Source of the DNA: Gammaproteobacteria bacterium
Lineage (GTDB): Bacteria > Pseudomonadota > Gammaproteobacteria > Coxiellales > Coxiellaceae
Direction: 5' to 3'
NCBI GenBank assembly: GCA_022600315.1
Contig: JAHZKQ010000085.1
Coordinates: 1 to 9,396 of the forward strand
Length of the DNA stretch: 9,396 nucleotides
This document shows positions 5,654-9,396 of this stretch, piece after piece. Below the pieces are notes generated by a model. It ran no database searches and was not told the origin of the DNA. It saw only the letters and a list, made by a program, of their open reading frames with translations. The stretch's first letter is position 1, and each line of letters opens with the position of its first letter. The translations under genes and the position numbers were made by a program.

Positions 5654-7399
5654 TTAACGGATTTGAAACCGACGTTCGGCAAGATTATATAAGGGCCGCC
5701 AGACTAAACGGTTTAATAACAATACGTAAAATGACATCACCACAATACCTAAGGCCAGTTTTGGGAAATCACCTAGATTATACATACGAGTAATATAAGA
5801 GCCCAAGCCTTGTGCATAAAAAGTTTTATGGCCCCAGCTGACTACTTCGGCAATAATGCTGATATTCCAGGCACCACCGGCCGCAGTAATCGCACCGGTA
5901 ATATAGTAGGGGAAAATACCCGGCAAGGCCAAACGCTTCCACCATAACCAACCGCGTACATTTAAAGTTCCCGCTGCATGCCGCAAATTCTTTGGTAAGG
6001 CAATGGTGCCGGCAATCACATTAAATAAAATATACCATTGAGTGCCTAATACCATTAATGGTGAAATCCAGATATTCACATTTAAGTGGTAACGAATAAT
6101 TGCCACTGTCACAATAGGAAATAATAAATTAACAGGAAAGGCCGCCAAAAATTGTGCGATGGGCTGAGCAATGCGCGATACTTTTGGATTTAAACCAATC
6201 CAAACGCCAATTGGCACCCAAACTAAAGAACTTAATAGAATTACCCCGACCACACGCAAACCGGTTAAGGAACCCAAATATAAAACATGCAAGCTTTCAT
6301 CAAGCTGAGTGGTCTTGAAAATAAAACGTGCCAATAGTAAAAAGGCACAAAATAAAATAACAATAAATAAGCTAAGCCAAAAATAATGTAAATATTGCCA
6401 CCACTTTGCAGTTAATATAAATTGACGACGCGCTGATTTGCGCCGAATAAACCAAGGGCAATTCACCCAAAAATCTGCTAAGGCAGATAAGCTCTGGCCA
6501 AACCAGCGCAATAAACGCGTGCTTTGAAATAAATGCAACAGCCATGATTCAGGCTCTTCATCACTACCGGTGTCATCGGCTTTAAATTTTTCCGCCCAGG
6601 CCACTAAGGGTCGAAATAATAACTGGTCATACAACGCAATCACAATAAACATGACGATAATTACGTAAGCGATCGCATGATAATTCGCCTGTGCAATCGC
6701 CAATGCCGTGTAAGAACCAATACCCGGCAGGGTGATATTTTGATGGGCAACAGTAATCGCCTCTGAGGCAACTAAAAAAACCCAACTGCCGGACATCGAC
6801 ATCATCATATTCCAAATTAAACCCGGCATTGCAAAAGGCACTTCGATTCGCCAAAACTTTTGCCAAGCCGATAAACGGAAAATATGTGCCGCTTCCGTTA
6901 AATTTTCTGGCAGGGTTTTTAAGCTTTGATAAAAACTTAAAGTAATATTCCATACCTGAGCGGTAAAAATAGCGAAAATCGCCGCACATTCCGGACCCAA
7001 CATGCTGCCGCGAAATAACACCACAAATGCCACTGCGGTAATGCTTAAAAATCCCAACACTGGCACCGATTGTAAAATATCAATCGCTGGAATAATAATG
7101 CGTTCGGCGGTTTTACTCTTTGCTGCCCAAGTACCAAAAATAAAAGTAAATAGTAAGGAGCAAAATAAAGCAATAAACATTCGCAACACACTGCGCAGCG
7201 CATAATAAGGCAAATCAACAGGGTTTAATGAAATAAAAATTTTCTGACCTAAGTGATATTGCCCCAGCATTGCCTTGGTGCCCCACACCAATAAACCAAA
7301 TAAAGTCAGCACCAAAACAATTGCGATCGCATCCCAGTAATTAGGAATTGCCCAGCGAGTGACTTCATTTTTAGCGAAGGTGTAGGTTTTTTTAGTCAT
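5654..7399 (-). CDS. ABC transporter permease, duplicated (fused) NitT/TauT type
   Basis: A ~581-aa inner-membrane protein containing two BPD_transp_1 permease halves in one chain, as in the 'duplicated permease' anion-transport family (COG4986-like). Each half has an EAA loop that docks on the ATPase: EAAHIFRLSAWQKFWRIEVP (~169-188) and HAAGTLNVRGWLWWKRLALP (~474-493). Membrane helices cluster at ~25-265 and ~338-570. Between them is a hydrophilic acidic linker (~275-287), then an amphipathic stretch (~290-330). The halves are diverged, not recent copies. I chose the ATG at 7399, with AGGTGG 8 nt ahead; ATG 7405 is an alternative, and the GTG at 7411 overlaps the ribosome site. It is first in the operon with the ATPase. 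No substrate-binding protein gene lies on either side within the window, so that partner must be encoded elsewhere or be absent. Confidence 0.94.
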   Translation of the reverse strand: MTKKTYTFAKNEVTRWAIPNYWDAIAIVLVLTLFGLLVWGTKAMLGQYHLGQKIFISLNPVDLPYYALRSVLRMFIALFCSLLFTFIFGTWAAKSKTAERIIIPAIDILQSVPVLGFLSITAVAFVVLFRGSMLGPECAAIFAIFTAQVWNITLSFYQSLKTLPENLTEAAHIFRLSAWQKFWRIEVPFAMPGLIWNMMMSMSGSWVFLVASEAITVAHQNITLPGIGSYTALAIAQANYHAIAYVIIVMFIVIALYDQLLFRPLVAWAEKFKADDTGSDEEPESWLLHLFQSTRLLRWFGQSLSALADFWVNCPWFIRRKSARRQFILTAKWWQYLHYFWLSLFIVILFCAFLLLARFIFKTTQLDESLHVLYLGSLTGLRVVGVILLSSLVWVPIGVWIGLNPKVSRIAQPIAQFLAAFPVNLLFPIVTVAIIRYHLNVNIWISPLMVLGTQWYILFNVIAGTIALPKNLRHAAGTLNVRGWLWWKRLALPGIFPYYITGAITAAGGAWNISIIAEVVSWGHKTFYAQGLGSYITRMYNLGDFPKLALGIVVMSFYVLLLNRLVWRPLYNLAERRFQIR

Positions 7400-7598
7400 C
7401 CTCATTACCACCTAATGAATCTTGAAAAAGAGCATCAACTTATAATGCCATGCTTACATAACTTTTGGAAAGATAAAGAAAATTTAAGAGTGACAACTAG
7501 GCGGTCGAATAGATGTGTAGTAATACATGCGATTGCCCTCAATATAGACAATGTAAAGATCTGGAGAGGTTAATAGAATTACAACTTAATTACAAGTA
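7400..7598. other. Intergenic region between permease and engB
   Basis: About 200 bases with no convincing gene. On the minus strand a TTGTCA (7496-7491) and several TATA-like words (7436-7446) could belong to the transporter promoter, but no -35/-10 pair has good spacing. There is no clear terminator for engB. A small plus-strand frame starting at 7513 overlaps engB and has no ribosome site, so I do not call it. Confidence 0.5.
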
Positions 7599-8231
7599 CT
7601 ATTCATCAAATTCAAGCCATTCATTAAGCTTAGCTTTCGCCACATCAACACCGGCTTTTTTAAGTGAAGAGAACACCTGTAAAGAAACATTATGCCCATA
7701 ATTACCAAGACTCAATTTAACTTCATTGAGTACCTTGCGGGCCTGGCCATTAGTCAATTTATCTGCCTTAGTCAGTAGGATATGCAAAGGCACATCACAA
7801 TTCACCGTCCAATCAATAATTTGCAAATCGATATCTTTTAGTGGGTGACGAATGTCCATTACTAACACTAAACCACGCAAACATTCTCGCTTTTGCAGAT
7901 AAAGCTGGGTTTCTGCTTCCCAATGCTGCTGCACCGGCTTAGGCGCCTTAGCATAGCCGTAACCCGGCAAATCCACTAAGCGACAGCCATCATCAAGGCT
8001 AAAGAAATTTAGCATCTGGGTGCGGCCTGGCGTTTTACTAGTACGCGCTAAGCCTTTAATGCCGGTAATGGTATTTATCGCACTTGATTTGCCTGCATTC
8101 GAGCGACCTATGAAGGCAACTTCACAGCCTTCATCATCTGGCAGCTGATCATTGTCAGCAGCACTTAATAAGAACTTCGCCCGATTAAAAACCGGCTTTC
8201 GGCAAACCATATTGATTGCTAATCTAGTCAT
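7599..8231 (-). CDS. engB: Ribosome biogenesis GTP-binding protein EngB (YihA/YsxC)
   Basis: A TRAFAC-class GTPase needed for large ribosomal subunit assembly. All G motifs are present (numbered from ATG 8231): G1 GRSNAGKSS (42-50), G2 in [11 protein letters not shown] (~62-72), G3 DLPGYGYAK (87-95), G4 TKAD (154-157) and G5 SSLKK (188-192), plus the family signature MDIRHPLKD. Length (210 aa) matches the family. An in-frame TTG at 8264 would start upstream of the -10 element and is rejected. ATG 8231 and ATG 8210 are both possible; neither has a good Shine-Dalgarno. A -10-like TATACT (8248-8243) would start transcription near 8236, making ATG 8231 nearly leaderless and favouring 8210. It is transcribed divergently from the LRR-like gene. 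In Pseudomonas, engB lies near cytochrome c4; that gene is not seen here. Confidence 0.95.
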   Translation of the reverse strand: MTRLAINMVCRKPVFNRAKFLLSAADNDQLPDDEGCEVAFIGRSNAGKSSAINTITGIKGLARTSKTPGRTQMLNFFSLDDGCRLVDLPGYGYAKAPKPVQQHWEAETQLYLQKRECLRGLVLVMDIRHPLKDIDLQIIDWTVNCDVPLHILLTKADKLTNGQARKVLNEVKLSLGNYGHNVSLQVFSSLKKAGVDVAKAKLNEWLEFDE

Positions 8232-8242
8232 AAGGGATGGGG

Positions 8243-8248
8243 AGTATA
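8243..8248 (-). promoter_or_regulatory. -10 element of engB
   Basis: TATACT on the minus strand (5 of 6 bases match TATAAT). The -35 at 17 bp spacing (TTCTTA, 8271-8266) is poor. The expected transcription start, near 8236, bears on the choice of start codon for engB (8231 or 8210). Confidence 0.35.
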
Positions 8249-8408
8249 ACACCGTTTTTTTCAAATAAGAACACCTTACGCAAGATTAGCAAATAACGAA
8301 AATGTACAGCTAAAACAAGGCAATACTGTGACATTTTGCATCAGCCCAGCTAGCATAATAACCAACTTGAGCAGAATAAATTCAATTAAATCGTAATCTT
8401 GGATAGAG

Positions 8409-8450
8409 TTGATCCAGATCATGATTTGCACTTTGAGGCCAGTTTATACT
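8409..8450 (+). promoter_or_regulatory. FNR/ANR-type activator site and -10 of the LRR-like gene
   Basis: TTGATCCAGATCAT (8409-8422) matches the FNR/ANR consensus TTGAT-N4-ATCAA at 9 of 10 defined bases. A good -10, TATACT, follows at 8445-8450, while no -35 resembling TTGACA lies at proper spacing. With transcription starting near 8457, the site is centred at about -41.5, the usual place for class II activation by FNR/CRP-family proteins. Oxygen- or redox-dependent control is therefore likely. Which regulator is used is inferred only. Confidence 0.6.
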
Positions 8451-8461
8451 GATTCTCCCAC

Positions 8462-8514
8462 GCGAAGTAATTCGCAACGGAAGCAGGATGCTCATACATG
8501 ATCAAGGAGGATCA
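8462..8514 (+). promoter_or_regulatory. 5' leader hairpins and Shine-Dalgarno of the LRR-like gene
   Basis: Just after the predicted transcript start, GCGAA (8462-8466) and TTCGC (8471-8475) form a 5-bp stem closed by GUAA, a GNRA-type tetraloop. Further down, TGATC (8499-8503) and GATCA (8510-8514) enclose the ribosome site core AAGGAG (8504-8509) in a loop. The AAGGAGG (8504-8510) sits 7 nt before ATG 8518, fixing that start. The stems are short; a role in mRNA stability or initiation is only a suggestion. Confidence 0.4.
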
Positions 8515-8517
8515 ACC

Positions 8518-9186
8518 ATGTCGCCCGTGCTCTACAAGCGCCTTATGGTATTTAAAAAATGCCAATCTGATAGCAAGCAGCTAATCATTAACAATGAAAC
8601 GCTCGATGATCGCGATGTTACTTGCCTCATTGAATTGCTAGAAGATAACCAACACTTAACCGCTCTCGCATTAGAGTTTTGTAACTTCAATATTAGCGAG
8701 CAAGCTTTTTGTCAACTTATGCAAGCCGTTGCCAGCAGTCGGAATTTATGCGTATTTCGCATTACCGGCAAGCCCGCCGGTTATCCGCATAAGTTTTTAA
8801 TCGATAACCCCGCCAAATTATCTGCAATTCGTGATCTTGTTAACGAGCACACGAATTTAAAACAATTAGGCTTAGCCAATTTGATTTATAATCGGCATTA
8901 CATTCGCAAAATTGTCAATGATGCCAAAGAAAATAATCAAACGGCGCCGCTAGCATTAGAATTTGGTGCTGTGTTAGTTGATTTGCCACGAGTCGCTGCC
9001 GAAGTTGATCGACTCAATGAAGCTGCTGCTAAAGCGGCTAACGACAAAAAGATCGACACTAAGTTAAACCCGCAAAAACCACATAAACGCCAAGCAACTA
9101 TGCTGGAATTACTAGCTATGCTAAAAGTTAAATTAGGGTTATTAAGTTTTACCGATCCCAAATTGATGTTGCCTATACTTTTATAG
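8518..9186 (+). CDS. Leucine-rich-repeat-like protein (ribonuclease-inhibitor type)
   Basis: A 222-aa protein of unknown function with degenerate leucine-rich repeats of the long RNI-like type. Units can be read at ~21-46 (KQLIINNETLDDRDVTCLIELL), ~47-76 (LTALALEFCNFNISEQAFCQLM) and ~112-135 (TNLKQLGLANLIYNRHYI). The order beta-strand, then helix of 'L..LL' pattern, recurs. Residues ~158-180 are Ala-rich and probably coiled, followed by a basic stretch (KPHKRQ) and a hydrophobic C-terminal end. There is no signal peptide. Start ATG 8518 has AAGGAGG 7 nt ahead; the earlier ATG at 8488 is rejected. Its promoter carries an FNR-type site, and a strong terminator follows. LRR proteins of this kind in Legionellales are often secreted effectors, but there is no direct evidence here; an intracellular role is also possible. 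Confidence 0.8.
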   Translation: MSPVLYKRLMVFKKCQSDSKQLIINNETLDDRDVTCLIELLEDNQHLTALALEFCNFNISEQAFCQLMQAVASSRNLCVFRITGKPAGYPHKFLIDNPAKLSAIRDLVNEHTNLKQLGLANLIYNRHYIRKIVNDAKENNQTAPLALEFGAVLVDLPRVAAEVDRLNEAAAKAANDKKIDTKLNPQKPHKRQATMLELLAMLKVKLGLLSFTDPKLMLPILL

Positions 9187-9201
9187 CCGTTAAGTTTGCA
9201 A

Positions 9202-9233
9202 AAAAAATCGGCCACTATAGTGGCCGATTTTTT
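9202..9233. terminator. Bidirectional rho-independent terminator
   Basis: A perfect 14-bp stem (9202-9215 with 9220-9233) with loop TATA; the GC-rich core is CGGCCAC/GTGGCCG. The outer part is A-tract on one side and T-tract on the other, so it serves as a terminator in both directions: for the LRR-like gene (+) and for the GGDEF gene (-), whose stop codon lies 13 bp further on. Confidence 0.93.
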
Positions 9234-9246
9234 AATTGAAATTTAT

Positions 9247-9396
9247 TTAATGGTAAACACTGCAATTTCGACCCTTTTGCTTAGCCTGCAGCATGGCTTG
9301 ATCAGCCTCATCAAACAATACACCGGTCGTGGAATGTCTGTCCAAATTAAATTGCACAATCCCAAAACTTAAGGTAATAGCATGTTTGTCTTCTAA
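9247..9396 (-). CDS. GGDEF-domain protein, C-terminal end (partial; probable diguanylate cyclase)
   Basis: Only the last 49 codons are in the window; the 5' part lies beyond the right edge. The translation contains the typical end of a GGDEF domain: ITLSFGIVQF (the TxSxGxA-like strand), then LFDEADQAMLQAKQKGRNCSVY, matching the consensus L-xx-AD-xA-L/M-xx-AK-xxGRN-xVxxY. The GGDEF active-site loop is outside, so catalytic competence (c-di-GMP synthesis from GTP) cannot be judged. The chain ends just after the domain, so GGDEF is C-terminal here. The stop codon at 9249-9247 is followed by the shared terminator. Confidence 0.93.
   Translation of the reverse strand, partial: LEDKHAITLSFGIVQFNLDRHSTTGVLFDEADQAMLQAKQKGRNCSVYH

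Noticed and set aside
6627..6989. 120-codon frame inside the permease gene on the same strand
   Set aside because: Out-of-frame shadow of the permease coding sequence with no features of its own.
7422..7446. TTGAAA and TATAAT on the plus strand
   Set aside because: The spacing is 13 bp and no plus-strand gene follows.
7513..7701. 62-codon plus-strand frame with several Cys residues
   Set aside because: It overlaps the 3' end of engB on the other strand, has no Shine-Dalgarno and no recognisable domain; most likely chance.
8381..8405. TTAA-type words upstream of the LRR-like gene as a possible second PmrA box
   Set aside because: Only one half-site fits (on the minus strand); the second does not match, and spacing is wrong.
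8937..9215. 92-codon minus-strand frame opposite the LRR-like gene
   Set aside because: It is antisense to a gene with a strong ribosome site and promoter, and runs into the terminator stem; a shadow frame.
1..9396. CRISPR arrays, tRNA/rRNA genes, insertion sequences or prophage genes
   Set aside because: No regular direct-repeat arrays, tRNA-like cloverleaf, transposase or phage motifs were seen in reading both strands.

Overview
The window looks like chromosomal DNA of a moderately AT-rich gammaproteobacterium. I favour the Legionellales (Legionella/Coxiella-like). The reasons are the gene content, a close match to the PmrA box of Legionella/Coxiella effector promoters, and two proteins with eukaryote-like features (an F-box-like motif and leucine-rich repeats). 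This placement is inferred; there is no rRNA or other marker to settle it.

Left part (1-1314, minus strand): the 5' end of feoB, then feoA, form a ferrous-iron uptake operon behind a clear sigma70 promoter bracketed by two Fur boxes. Upstream on the same strand is a small alpha/beta hydrolase whose stop codon lies inside the upstream Fur box. A divergent intergenic region (1315-1417) with an 8-bp inverted repeat separates it from two plus-strand genes: a 61-aa outer-membrane-type lipoprotein and a complete carotenoid cleavage oxygenase-family enzyme with all four iron-binding histidines. A nested hairpin element of dispersed-repeat appearance follows at 3040-3113.

Middle part (3225-7399, minus strand): a 343-aa orphan protein with an acidic N-terminus, an F-box-like motif, two membrane segments and an acidic, Ser/Ala-ending C-terminus. 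A PmrA-box-like tandem repeat lies upstream, so it is a candidate type IV (Dot/Icm) effector. Upstream of it is a two-gene ABC transporter operon: a duplicated (fused) NitT/TauT-type permease and an ATPase with the C-terminal AAA-associated domain. No substrate-binding protein is encoded in the window.

Right part (7599-9396): the ribosome-assembly GTPase EngB (minus). Divergent from it is a leucine-rich-repeat-like protein (plus) whose upstream region has an FNR/ANR-type site spaced 41.5 bp from the predicted start point. A strong bidirectional hairpin terminator separates this gene from the C-terminal end of a GGDEF-domain protein (minus), cut by the window edge.

Functionally the window mixes housekeeping (EngB), iron acquisition (Feo), transport and signalling with two accessory genes of likely host-interaction type. 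The most interesting points are the PmrA-box/F-box-like orphan and the FNR-type promoter of the LRR gene. Several start codons were moved inward from the longest open frames on Shine-Dalgarno and promoter evidence.
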